Below, piece after piece: positions 41,440 to 50,406 of a stretch of 64,000 bases of DNA. The stretch covers positions 62,001 through 126,000 of the forward strand of contig NZ_JARVCO010000002.1 of NCBI RefSeq assembly GCF_034531395.1, written 5' to 3'. The notes under the pieces are model-generated. The model worked only from the letters and a program-made list of their open reading frames with translations. It had not been told where the DNA came from and did not search any database. This DNA is from Pontiella agarivorans (GTDB taxonomy: Bacteria > Verrucomicrobiota > Kiritimatiellia > Kiritimatiellales > Pontiellaceae). Position numbers and translations under genes: made by a program. Position 1 is the stretch's first letter; each line of letters begins with the position of its first letter.

Positions 41440-44313
41440 ATGAAGAAGTGGACCGCACTATGTTTAACATGGGTCGCCGCCGTAGGGGTTCAGGCCAATT
41501 TGTTCAAAACTGGATGGACAAATCATGGTTCAAATGAAATGAACTACGACCATCTTGATGTCGGATGGAATACGAAAACCACTTGGGATACCAATGCAAC
41601 CGGTTTTGTGAATCTGGGGCCAACGGACAGTGCGACGGCTCAGTTTGGGCAGGTTTTCAGTGTGAATTCTTCTTCTGACACAGGCGATGTGGCGACGCTG
41701 AGCTTTGACTGGACGCCATCCGGTTCCCCCAATACAAACACGACACTGAAATATCAGTTGATCGGCTGGAATGAGGATAGTCCATTGCCGGCGGCAAGCA
41801 GCAACTTCTTCTATTCCATAAATTGGGGCGGAAGCAAAGTGGGAACATTGGGGGGGACCCATGAGCGGGTGGATCTGATCAATGGCGGTGCCGGAAGTAC
41901 TGCTGACAATCAGAACATGACGATGAATACCGTTACTGCAGATGCAGGCATTACGCAGAATTATTCCATTACATTTAATGTTAAGAATGCGGTTGCCGGA
42001 ATCTCCGACTTCAGTGACTACGAGTTTGTCGGTATCCGTTTCGGCATCGATGGCGCTGACAGTAATGCCGTGAACTCGGTTGTGGAAAACATCAGCCTCA
42101 CGCTGTCGAATTCTCCGCCGATTTCAACCGTTGGCGGGCAGTTTATTAATACTTCATTCACCGGAGTAGACTATGTTGACGGGGATCTTGCGGGGCAGGA
42201 TAACTGGGTGAACAATGCCAATGATGCTTCGGCTGCTTTTACCGTGAATACCGGGGGTAGTGGCTTTGCAGAAGGTTTGGCTGCGTCCGCAAAAACCAAT
42301 GGCGCTTCGGTCTACTGGAGTGAAGCAAATGAAAATACCGCGGGCGCGACATGGAGCGGTTCGGTTAACTTTATTGTGGCGGCAACCAATGCTCCAACTG
42401 TGGCCCGGTCCGGGGATGGCGCGCTGATTGCCGATTTTAATGCATCAGATGATTACCCGCTCTTCAGCTGGGGGGTAAGTTCCGATGTGGCCGGTTCGGA
42501 TCTGCTTGAAGCCCATCCGGTCAGTGGTTTCGCATATACAGATGATGCGCTGTTGAGAGCGTGGCTGGACGTGAGCAGCGGGGGGATCAGGTTTAACATT
42601 AACGGTCGGTTCTACAGCAGTGGCAATATACTCACCCTGTCTGGAAAAGATCTGAAATGGGCTCCGATGACGACCAATACCAACGAGACTCCGGACTTTG
42701 TGACTGAATTAATAGAATGTGACTGGATGATTCGTAAATCGACGGCCGCAAGCAGCTACAATGCTTCTCTTACAGTGACTGTGGGCACCAATGTCTATGA
42801 AGGGGTTGTTGAATATACCTACGATGATCCGGAAACGCTTTACAATGCTGAAGCCGCTAACTTTGTTATGCAGCATCTGGTTGATGCGGTTGATCTGCTG
42901 GATGTCTCTGTGGATGCGGTTTCGGTATCGCATACCAATGCAAGTCCGGTTCCGGTTTCGGCGCCGTATGATCTGGCGGCTACCACGGGGAACCTTGAGA
43001 TCAATTTGAGCTGGTTGACCCGGGGTGGAGAAGAGAGTGGCGGATTCAATGTTTATCGTTCATCGACCGGCATAGAACCCGGAGATTTTACGCTGCTCAC
43101 CAATCTCTCCGGGACAGCCTTTACCGATACTGACGGCCTGACAACGAAAACGACGTATATCTATAGGATAGCGGGTGTATTTCCTACCGGGGAAAGTGAA
43201 TATTCAGAGCTTGCTGTCTTTGCCTTGGCTCAATCGACTGTTCCGGGCCTGTTCTGGGGAGATGATGATGATTTACTCTCTGGAAATGTAGATCTGTCTC
43301 TGGGTGCGGCTTCAACATTGAACGGAATTGACCTGTATACCGGTGGCGGAGTTGATGGCTCCTTTGCTCCCGCGGTTTCGACCACCCCGACATCGGGCTC
43401 CTACAATACATCGGCCTGCCCGCTTCTTTATGGTTGGGTGCAGCTCGAGGAGGGCGAAGGAATTAACCAGATCAGGTTACAGGAGCATTCCTCAGGCGAT
43501 ATTCTGAGGTGGCGCGATAACGACGGTGATTCCACAACCAACGCCTCTTTGTTCTATGTCGAAGTGGAGACCGAGGTGGATGTTTCCGACGGCGTACTCA
43601 AAGTTCAATCCGGCGAATGGGGTAACAATACCCGCGTTGCTATCCGCAATAACGGGATTTGGTATGCCAGTGCCACCATTACAGATAACTCGATCCAGCT
43701 GATTGATCTGGCAACGGAAACCTGGGCGGTTTTCTCCGAACCGGCAGCCGGAGATGATTTCGTCGATGTAACCGGTGCGTCATTTGCTGTCCAGACGTTT
43801 GACCAGGTGGATGCGGTGGGGATTCTGCGTGGCAAAAATGCAGATACTGTGAACTCCGCTATCAGGTTATGGGACCTTGTCGTCGGCGATAAACCTTCGG
43901 CATTCCAAACCGTGATGTATGATTACGGCGTCTACAATGCCGATGCAGCCTTTACCAATGACTACGATGGTGACGGTATAAGCAATGGTGAGGAGTGGGG
44001 CCTGAACGGCAATCCTACGGATTCCGGCAGCGTCGGCATCACCGCACGGCGCAGGGGCGTAGATGGAAACGGAAACTTTCTGTTCATTCATCCGCGTTTG
44101 AAAGCTGAACCACGTCCGATTTATAATATTGTGGCGGATGATAATTTGGTCATTGCTCCGGACTTCTCATTGCAAACCGAGGGCGTGGACTATACCCGTA
44201 CCTCAGGCGGACAGTGGGTAACCAACAATTGGGCGGCGGACTTTGAAGCGGTTACGAATGCTTTCCCCTTACAGTCCGTGGAGTTCTTCAAACTTGAGGT
44301 TACCGAGCCTTAA
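41440..44313 (+). CDS. Large modular secreted protein with FN3 domain and shared terminal modules
   Basis: A 957-residue protein; ATG at 41440 with AAGGAG 7 nt upstream, signal peptide to VQANL. Residues ~20-215 are a beta-sandwich homologous to the N-terminus of the 24859 protein. Residues ~230-500 are a long beta-rich region (FINTSFTGVDYVDG to ANFVMQHL). A fibronectin type III domain spans ~510-595 (APYDLAATTGNLEINLSW). A further beta domain spans ~605-820 (LFWGDDDDLLSGNVDLSL). The C-terminus has a calcium-type DYDGDGISNGEEWG stretch, an NPT motif and ends FFKLEVTEP. No catalytic motif is recognised. It may be a surface glycan-binding or scaffold protein; its function is unknown. Confidence 0.7.
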   Translation: MKKWTALCLTWVAAVGVQANLFKTGWTNHGSNEMNYDHLDVGWNTKTTWDTNATGFVNLGPTDSATAQFGQVFSVNSSSDTGDVATLSFDWTPSGSPNTNTTLKYQLIGWNEDSPLPAASSNFFYSINWGGSKVGTLGGTHERVDLINGGAGSTADNQNMTMNTVTADAGITQNYSITFNVKNAVAGISDFSDYEFVGIRFGIDGADSNAVNSVVENISLTLSNSPPISTVGGQFINTSFTGVDYVDGDLAGQDNWVNNANDASAAFTVNTGGSGFAEGLAASAKTNGASVYWSEANENTAGATWSGSVNFIVAATNAPTVARSGDGALIADFNASDDYPLFSWGVSSDVAGSDLLEAHPVSGFAYTDDALLRAWLDVSSGGIRFNINGRFYSSGNILTLSGKDLKWAPMTTNTNETPDFVTELIECDWMIRKSTAASSYNASLTVTVGTNVYEGVVEYTYDDPETLYNAEAANFVMQHLVDAVDLLDVSVDAVSVSHTNASPVPVSAPYDLAATTGNLEINLSWLTRGGEESGGFNVYRSSTGIEPGDFTLLTNLSGTAFTDTDGLTTKTTYIYRIAGVFPTGESEYSELAVFALAQSTVPGLFWGDDDDLLSGNVDLSLGAASTLNGIDLYTGGGVDGSFAPAVSTTPTSGSYNTSACPLLYGWVQLEEGEGINQIRLQEHSSGDILRWRDNDGDSTTNASLFYVEVETEVDVSDGVLKVQSGEWGNNTRVAIRNNGIWYASATITDNSIQLIDLATETWAVFSEPAAGDDFVDVTGASFAVQTFDQVDAVGILRGKNADTVNSAIRLWDLVVGDKPSAFQTVMYDYGVYNADAAFTNDYDGDGISNGEEWGLNGNPTDSGSVGITARRRGVDGNGNFLFIHPRLKAEPRPIYNIVADDNLVIAPDFSLQTEGVDYTRTSGGQWVTNNWAADFEAVTNAFPLQSVEFFKLEVTEP

Positions 44314-44360
44314 GTGTTGTTGCTCATTAGCAAGAACTCTTTAATGGGTTGATTATCAGA

Positions 44361-44396
44361 AGCCCCGGCGCATGACCTTGCGGCGGGGCTTTTTTC
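44361..44396 (+). terminator. Strong Rho-independent terminator
   Basis: GCCCCG (44362-44367) pairs with CGGGGC (44384-44389), extended by inner GCGCA/TGCG pairing, then a run of six T (44390-44395). It closes the unit ending with the 41440 gene. A second nested palindrome (CCGGCTG-T-CAGCCGG, 44407-44421) lies just beyond. Confidence 0.92.
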
Positions 44397-44440
44397 ATTC
44401 GTTAGGCCGGCTGTCAGCCGGACAGCCCGACAGAGGTGTG

Positions 44441-44480
44441 AATTGAGGATATTCAACACCGGTTTCGAATATCAGCGGAA
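44441..44480 (+). pseudogene. Possible remnant of a GH82-like gene 3' end
   Basis: ATTGAGGATATTCAACACC is followed by GGTTTCGAATATCAG (44461-44475), which is identical to 59167-59181 in the beta-helix gene at 58027, where ATTGAGCAGATC precedes it and the translation is IGFEYQ. The equivalent motif in the 24859 gene reads SGFEYQP. Here the frame is broken. A 15-base identity can be chance in 64 kb, so this is tentative. Confidence 0.3.
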
Positions 44481-44517
44481 GAGGCTTCTGTGGCTGAAGA
44501 GGGATATCCATCCTGAA

Positions 44518-44597
44518 GCTATAGGATTTTGTAGTTAAAACGGTGGCAGGACTACAAATCACAGGTTTTGCTTTGCAATCGATCTCATGTTCCAATG
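44518..44597 (+). promoter_or_regulatory. Conserved non-coding element, copy 3
   Basis: GCTAT (44518-44522), 8 nt, GTAGT (44531-44535), 15 nt, ACTACAA (44551-44557), 8 nt, TTTTGC (44566-44571), 13 nt, TCATGTTCCAATG (44585-44597). All spacings equal copy 1. It ends 69 nt before the ATG at 44667, exactly as copy 1 relates to 4668. An extra GTAGTT sits at about 44649-44654, just ahead of the ribosome site. Follows the strong terminator, so it should be the start of a new transcript. Confidence 0.65.
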
Positions 44598-44666
44598 ATT
44601 GGCGTAACTCTGTAATGCGCTGAAAATATTTCGGCAGGGTGTGGGAACTGTAGTTAAAGGAAGTGT

Positions 44667-46118
44667 ATGAAGAATATAGTATTAGGGACCTTATTGATCG
44701 CATCTCTATCTGCCGGGGCGGGGTCGCTGAAGGGTTCCCGTCCGAATATCATTTTTGTAATGACAGATGATCAGGGAAATAATCTTTCCGGTATGGGGCA
44801 AACCAAAGTGGAAACGCCGAATATCGATAAGTTTGCAGAACAATCGCTGCGTTTCACGAACTATTATGTGAGCCCGAACTGCGCGCCAACCCGTGCGGCA
44901 CTCATGAGTGGAGTTCATGAATTCCGGGCGGGCGTGACGGCCACGCATAAAGAACAGGAATATATGGCGTTGGATCTGACAACCTTTCCTCAACTCTTGC
45001 AGGATGCGGGATATGAAACCGGTATTTTCGGAAAATGGCATTTAGGAAACACGGATGCATATCTTCCCGGGAATCGGGGTTTTTCGGAAGTGCTGATACA
45101 TGGCGCCGGCGGGATCGGTCAGCGCGAACGCGGCGTAAAAATTACCAGCTATGCGGACTTTCCTCCGAATCAGGGGGAGGGGAAGAAGGCCGCATATTTT
45201 GATCCGGTATTGCTGTATAACGATACCATTGTGCAGACCAGAGGCTACTGCACGGATATCTTTTTTCATGCTGCGCTGGCCTGGATGCGGGACTTGAATG
45301 CAAAGAAAAAACCGTTTTTTGCCTATCTCTCAACCAACGCTCCGCATTCACCCTTGATTGCTCCGGAGGAAAATCTGCAACGGATGAAAGACCGCGGAAT
45401 GAAAAAAGCGGATGTGCGCATGGCGATGATTGAGAATATTGATGATAATTTCGGAATGCTTATGGAAAAGCTCAATGCCTGGAACATGCTCGACAATACG
45501 ATTGTCATCTGGACCACAGACAATGGGGCTCCGGGCGGAGGGGTCGGCTATAAAACCGGAAAAGGAACGCCGTATGAAGGCGGCGTGCATGTGCCGATGT
45601 TCTGGTATTGGAAAGGGCACTTGCAGGAAGATGCCGATATTAATGCTTTGACCGCACATTTTGACCTCTACCCAACCTTCTGTGAATTTGCGGGAGCAGA
45701 TCTGTCGAAAACATCACAGCAGCTGGAAGGCCGTTCGTTGCTGCCGTTGCTCGAAAATCCTGCTGCGAAATGGGCACCGCGTATTCTGCAGACGCAACGG
45801 GGCAATATTGCTTCCGAGCCGGAAAAATCGGCGAATAAAATGTGGTCGGTGCGGACAGGGCGGTGGCGCCTGGTCGGGAAAGAGCTGTATGATGTCGAAA
45901 ATGATCCCTATGAGGCGCAGGATGTGGCTGCTCAGTATCCGGAGGTGGTTGAAAAACTCAGCAAAACCCACTTCGAATGGTATACGACGGTGATGCCCTA
46001 CATGATTAATCTGAACAACAAGTGGGAAGATGAGCTGGCTCCGCTGGAACGCCGTTATTACGAACAGGAAAAAACGATGGGTATTCCGGAGTGGAAGCCG
46101 TCGGATATTGATTCCTGA
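44667..46118 (+). CDS. S1 sulfatase (C-A-P-T-R type)
   Basis: A 483-residue secreted sulfatase with a signal peptide to about residue 20. Motifs: IIFVMTDDQGNNLSGMG, C-A-P-T-R with Cys72, ALMSGVHEFRAGV, GKWHLG and WTTDNGAPGG. The GVGYKTGKGTPYEGG stretch supplies the Lys and Gly-rich loop after the metal site. AAAGGAAG precedes the ATG. First gene after the strong terminator and element copy 3, heading the block that runs to at least 62375. The beta-helix gene follows after 23 nt. Substrate position unknown. Confidence 0.93.
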   Translation: MKNIVLGTLLIASLSAGAGSLKGSRPNIIFVMTDDQGNNLSGMGQTKVETPNIDKFAEQSLRFTNYYVSPNCAPTRAALMSGVHEFRAGVTATHKEQEYMALDLTTFPQLLQDAGYETGIFGKWHLGNTDAYLPGNRGFSEVLIHGAGGIGQRERGVKITSYADFPPNQGEGKKAAYFDPVLLYNDTIVQTRGYCTDIFFHAALAWMRDLNAKKKPFFAYLSTNAPHSPLIAPEENLQRMKDRGMKKADVRMAMIENIDDNFGMLMEKLNAWNMLDNTIVIWTTDNGAPGGGVGYKTGKGTPYEGGVHVPMFWYWKGHLQEDADINALTAHFDLYPTFCEFAGADLSKTSQQLEGRSLLPLLENPAAKWAPRILQTQRGNIASEPEKSANKMWSVRTGRWRLVGKELYDVENDPYEAQDVAAQYPEVVEKLSKTHFEWYTTVMPYMINLNNKWEDELAPLERRYYEQEKTMGIPEWKPSDIDS

Positions 46119-46141
46119 TACACTTAAACCCGGGAAAAGAA

Positions 46142-47443
46142 ATGAAACAAATCATAGCAATTGCTGTCGCGGGTTTGATGACCTGCCTTCCGGCCGTTCA
46201 GGCTGAATATACCGAGACCATGGATCCGAATGGATTGACAATGAATGCCGGGAGTGATTTCGGACTGAAGAACGATGGGGCAAAGGTTGATCAGAGTGCG
46301 ACTTTGCAGCAGGCGATTGATGCGCTGGCGGAAAAGGGCGGCGGACGTCTGATCGTTCCGAAAGGGACGTATGGTTTCAAAAGTATTAAACTGCGGTCAA
46401 ACATTCATCTGCTGATCGAGAAGGATACCGTGATCAAACCCGATTGGCCTGAAGGTGAGAAAATTGTGGTTTTCTCCATTGATGCAGAGCGTCCTTCCGG
46501 CAGAAATATTTCAGAGAAAGATGAATCGGCCTACATCGAAAACGTCAGTATTCGGGGACTTGGCGGACCGTTTATCGTCGACTATTCGGGAAATGAACGT
46601 TCTAAAGGTGAAGGTTCCCGGGCGGTGCTGGCGAAAATGGTGAAGAATTTTCTGATTGAAAATATGGATATTCAGGATAATTACACCACGTATTGCGGCA
46701 TTACCCTTGCACCGTTGCAGACCGATACTGATATCTCGAAGTGGACTGTTTCCCGGGCAACCGACGGTACCATCCGCAATTGTCGCATTTTCAATGCGAG
46801 CCCCGGTTATGGTTTGACGCAGCTGCATGGCGCGCAATCGGTCCATTTTGAAAATCTGTATGCGGATGGCGGTGTAACCTTGCGTATGGAAACCGGAGCC
46901 ATTGGTCCCAATACCGCAATTTATGATATTACGGGAAAAAATATTGTGAGTGAAAACGGGCGTTGTGCGGTGATGATGGGACCGCACAGTGCGCAGAACG
47001 GGTTGGTTCAGATTGAACAGGTGAAAAGTATCGGCAGCTCCTTCGCGGTGATGCTTGGATCGGGGCATGTTAAAAAAGGTCAGCTGAAAAAGTATCCGGA
47101 TTCCAAACCTGGTTGTTTTGCCGAGGGCAGTTATGTGAAAGATATTCACGTGGTCTTCGGCAGGAAGGCTCAGGTGAAAGGCCAGATTATCATGGAGATT
47201 CCGCAAGCGTATTATCCGGATATGAACCTGCGCTGGGAGAATAAGTTTTTTGAGGCCCCTTCAATCGGTGCTGTCAGGGATGGTTCCGAGGGTGCATTTG
47301 ATGTTCGCTTTGAAAACATCACGATGGAAGGTTTCAGGTACAATGCCGACAAGCCCATCCTTACAAAAGATGATGCTCGTCCGGGAAGCCCCTGGCCTGA
47401 ACTGGATAAGTGGAAGAAAAAATACGGCCATGCTTCCAACTAG
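46142..47443 (+). CDS. Compact parallel beta-helix protein, GH82-like
   Basis: A 433-residue secreted protein with a signal peptide to VQAEY. It opens with the pectin-lyase-fold entry SDFGLKNDGAKVDQSATLQQAID and GGGRLIVPKGTYGFKSI, then regular beta-helix coils. The motif GGVTLRMETG (Glu250) followed 32 residues later by MMGPH is shared with the 24859 and 58027 proteins and resembles the Glu and His of iota-carrageenases. The position two after the Glu is Gly rather than the family's Asp. Unlike the 24859 protein it lacks Ig, jelly-roll and C-terminal modules. Spaced 23 nt after a sulfatase and 42 nt before the GH109-like gene. Confidence 0.6.
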   Translation: MKQIIAIAVAGLMTCLPAVQAEYTETMDPNGLTMNAGSDFGLKNDGAKVDQSATLQQAIDALAEKGGGRLIVPKGTYGFKSIKLRSNIHLLIEKDTVIKPDWPEGEKIVVFSIDAERPSGRNISEKDESAYIENVSIRGLGGPFIVDYSGNERSKGEGSRAVLAKMVKNFLIENMDIQDNYTTYCGITLAPLQTDTDISKWTVSRATDGTIRNCRIFNASPGYGLTQLHGAQSVHFENLYADGGVTLRMETGAIGPNTAIYDITGKNIVSENGRCAVMMGPHSAQNGLVQIEQVKSIGSSFAVMLGSGHVKKGQLKKYPDSKPGCFAEGSYVKDIHVVFGRKAQVKGQIIMEIPQAYYPDMNLRWENKFFEAPSIGAVRDGSEGAFDVRFENITMEGFRYNADKPILTKDDARPGSPWPELDKWKKKYGHASN

Positions 47444-47485
47444 AGAGATTTTACACTTGGTGGTCGATGTGCGAGGGAAGAACTA

Positions 47486-48838
47486 ATGGGGAGTAGCCGC
47501 AAGAGTTTTTTGGTGGCAACCGGAGTGTCTGCCGCAGCTTTTCCAATGCTTGGAAGTGCGGCATGGTTTAGGCGGAAACAAAAATATATGTGTGGCTTTT
47601 CCGCAATGCCGTTGGAAAAAATCCGGGTTGGGATCATCGGACTGGGCATGCGCGGCAAGGGTGCGGTCAAGCGTCTTTCCCACATCAAAGATGTGGACAT
47701 TGTTGCGCTTTGCGACCTTCGCCCGGAAATGGTTGACCGGGCACAGAATATCTTGAAGGGAGCCGGGCGCCCTGTTGCGAAAACCTATTCCGGTAACGAA
47801 GCAGTTTGGAAGGATCTTGTGGCACTTGATCTCGATCTCGTCTACATTGCCACACCGTGGCGCTGGCATACCCCGATGTGTGTTCATGCCATGGAAAACG
47901 GAAAGCATGCTGCAACTGAAGTTCCGGCAGCCACTTCCATCGAGGAGTGCTGGCAACTCGTTGAAACATCCGAGAAAACCGGTAAGCACTGCATGATGCT
48001 CGAAAACTGTTGCTACGACTTTTTCGAACTGCAGACGCTGAATATGGTGCGTCAGGGCGTTTTCGGCGAATTAACGCATGCAGAGGGCGCGTACATTCAC
48101 ACTCTGTGCGGTTTGATCTCTCGCGAGAATGGGTATCAGGGCATGTGGCGTTTTCACCAGAATAACGCCAAGAATGGCAATCTTTATCCCACGCACGGTT
48201 TAGGGCCCATTGCGCAGTGCCTGAATATTAATCGCGGAAACCAGTTTAAACACTTGGTCTCCATGTCGAGCAAGCAGGCGGCGTTTACGGCCTGGGCGAC
48301 AGATAACGAGAAGCCGGAAATGGCCTCGTTGGATGATTATCGCGGGGATATGAACACGACGCTGATCAAGTGTGCCAAGGGGCAGACTGTGATGGTGCAG
48401 CACGATGTCAGCACACCGCGGCCTTATAGCCGCATCCATTTGCTGCAGGGGACTGGAGGCATGGCCCGGAAATATCCGGAAGCGCGTATTGCGCTGGGCC
48501 ATAAATGGCAGACGGCCGAGCAAATGAAAGAGCTGGAGAAAAAATACCGGCACCCGCTTAGCCGGACCATGGGCAAAATTGCACGCAAGGTGGGGGGGCA
48601 CGGCGGCATGGATTTTATCATGGACTATCGTCTGATCTATTGTCTCAAGAACGGCCTGCCGCTTGATCAGGATGTCTACGATGCAGCTGCCTGGAGCAGT
48701 ATTATGCCTCTGAGCATCAAGTCTGTTTCCCGGGAGAGTGAGCAGGTCAAGGTGCCTGACTTTACGCGCGGTGCATGGAATTACAACAAACCGTTGGGCA
48801 TCGTAGATGTTGATCCGGAAAAACTCCCGGTTGTGTAA
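47486..48838 (+). CDS. GH109-like Gfo/Idh/MocA family protein
   Basis: A 450-residue protein. The N-terminus (SSRKSFLVATGV) is a weak Tat-like leader, with Arg-Lys instead of Arg-Arg. The Rossmann fold follows: IRVGIIGLGMRGKGAV and VALCDLRPE for NAD binding. EVPAATSIEECWQLVE, NLYPTHGLGPIAQCLNINRG and HGGMDFIMDYRLIYCLKNG are characteristic of GH109, which cleaves alpha-N-acetylgalactosamine by an NAD-dependent redox mechanism. Substrate specificity here may differ (alpha-galactose or a related sugar). The first ~30 residues are poorly conserved. It is the only NAD-dependent glycosidase-type gene in the cluster. Confidence 0.85.
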   Translation: MGSSRKSFLVATGVSAAAFPMLGSAAWFRRKQKYMCGFSAMPLEKIRVGIIGLGMRGKGAVKRLSHIKDVDIVALCDLRPEMVDRAQNILKGAGRPVAKTYSGNEAVWKDLVALDLDLVYIATPWRWHTPMCVHAMENGKHAATEVPAATSIEECWQLVETSEKTGKHCMMLENCCYDFFELQTLNMVRQGVFGELTHAEGAYIHTLCGLISRENGYQGMWRFHQNNAKNGNLYPTHGLGPIAQCLNINRGNQFKHLVSMSSKQAAFTAWATDNEKPEMASLDDYRGDMNTTLIKCAKGQTVMVQHDVSTPRPYSRIHLLQGTGGMARKYPEARIALGHKWQTAEQMKELEKKYRHPLSRTMGKIARKVGGHGGMDFIMDYRLIYCLKNGLPLDQDVYDAAAWSSIMPLSIKSVSRESEQVKVPDFTRGAWNYNKPLGIVDVDPEKLPVV

Positions 48839-48930
48839 ATCTAAGCGAGCAAAAATGCTCTTTAAATCCGTAGAAAAGCTGGGAAAAGAAGGTGAGGCGA
48901 TCGTCTTCACAGAAGGAATATAGAGAAGCT

Positions 48931-50397
48931 ATGAACAGAAGAGACTACGCAAAAATGATGGCACTCGGTGTGGCTTCCGTTGCAGGAAGCTCATTGGCAG
49001 GAAAAGCCACGCGACCCAACCTGCTGATTATTCATACGGATGAGCACAACTTCCGTACATTGGGGTGCTATCGCAATTTGCTGCGTGAAGATCAGGCTTT
49101 TGTTTGGGGTAAGGGGGTGAAAGTTGATACGCCGCATATTGACCGCATTGCGAATGAAGGAGCAATCTGCATGAACTATTATGCTGCGTCGCCGGTTTGC
49201 TCTCCATCGCGTGCATCGCTTATGTCGGGCCAGTATCCAATCACGACCGGGACGTGGAAAAACGGTATTCCAATGAAAGATGAAGTGGTGACGTTTGCCG
49301 AAGTGCTGCGCCGTGAAGGCTATGCCACGTCCTACTTGGGTAAGTGGCACCTCGACGGCAAAGGCCATCCGCAGTTTGCGCCGCAGCGCCAGTTCGGCTG
49401 GGCGGATAACCGTTTTATGTGGAACGGAGGGCATTGGAAAAAAATGGCGCAGAATGCGGATGGTTCACCGCGGATCGGAGCCGTCAATCACAAAGGAAAG
49501 CCGACCGGCAAGGTAGACGGCGCGGATGAAGAATCATTTACGACCGACTGGCTCACAAACCGCTCACTTGAAATTCTGGAGCGGGATTATCAGCAACCCT
49601 TCTGTCTCATGGTTTCCATTCCGGATCCGCACAGCCCGAATACGGTCCGTAAACCCTACGACACGCTGTTTGATAATCTGGCCTTTGAGCCGCCGCGTAC
49701 ACGGAAGAGGATGCCGGCGGGGACGCTTCCCAGGTGGCGTTCTTCTGAAAATAAGAACGGGGGAAAAGTTTTTGATCCTAAGCAGATGAGCGGTTATTTC
49801 GGGATGGTGAAATGCATTGATGACAATGTCGGACGGCTGCTGAATTTTCTCGAAGAGAAAGGAATTGCCGACAACACCGTGGTGGTCTTTACCTCCGACC
49901 ATGGTGATATGCTTTATGAACATGATCAGATTAATAAAGGACAGCCTTTTGATGGTTCCTCCCGTATTCCTTTTGTGATCCGCTATCCGAAAAAAATAGC
50001 GGCGGGCAAGGTTATTCATAAGGCCTATAATAACACTGATTTTGCACCGACCATACTGGGCCTGATGGGGGCATCATCTCTGCCGAATGCACAGGGGTCC
50101 GATTGTTCGGCGGATTTGTTAAGCACGGATCAGGAAATTGCTGACGACCGCATTTCCTATATGGCGGAAGCCAATGGGTTGTGGGTGGCAACCGTCAGCC
50201 GGAAACATAAACTGATCTATTCCTCGAAAGGTGAACCGTTCCTGTTCGACCTCGAAAAGGATCCGGACGAGTTAGTTAACTTTTATGCCGATCCTGCATA
50301 CAAGACCGTCCTGAAAACGATGCATGATGCTCTGGTGAAACAGATGACTATTGTACAGGGGCCGGAAAGTAAAAAGACAACCGTCCCGGCGATTTAA
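48931..50397 (+). CDS. S1 sulfatase with Tat leader
   Basis: A 488-residue sulfatase. ATG at 48931 is preferred over an upstream in-frame start at 48892 because it begins MNRRDYAKMMALGVAS, a twin-arginine leader like that of the 36628 protein. Motifs: LLIIHTDEHNFRTLGCY, C-S-P-S-R with Cys90, SLMSGQYPITTG, GKWHLDG and FTSDHGDML. A 25-residue insertion sits between the first metal motif and the signature. Most other sulfatases here have Sec-type leaders, so this one is probably exported already folded. A ribosome site overlaps AGAGAAG. Confidence 0.92.
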   Translation: MNRRDYAKMMALGVASVAGSSLAGKATRPNLLIIHTDEHNFRTLGCYRNLLREDQAFVWGKGVKVDTPHIDRIANEGAICMNYYAASPVCSPSRASLMSGQYPITTGTWKNGIPMKDEVVTFAEVLRREGYATSYLGKWHLDGKGHPQFAPQRQFGWADNRFMWNGGHWKKMAQNADGSPRIGAVNHKGKPTGKVDGADEESFTTDWLTNRSLEILERDYQQPFCLMVSIPDPHSPNTVRKPYDTLFDNLAFEPPRTRKRMPAGTLPRWRSSENKNGGKVFDPKQMSGYFGMVKCIDDNVGRLLNFLEEKGIADNTVVVFTSDHGDMLYEHDQINKGQPFDGSSRIPFVIRYPKKIAAGKVIHKAYNNTDFAPTILGLMGASSLPNAQGSDCSADLLSTDQEIADDRISYMAEANGLWVATVSRKHKLIYSSKGEPFLFDLEKDPDELVNFYADPAYKTVLKTMHDALVKQMTIVQGPESKKTTVPAI

Positions 50398-50406
50398 GGG
50401 CTTCCT

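Noticed and set aside
44407-44427. Nested palindromes CCGGCTG-T-CAGCCGG and GGCTGTC/GACAGCC considered as an attachment or REP site
   Set aside because: Only one copy seen in the window and no integrase or flanking repeat; it may simply be a second hairpin behind the terminator.
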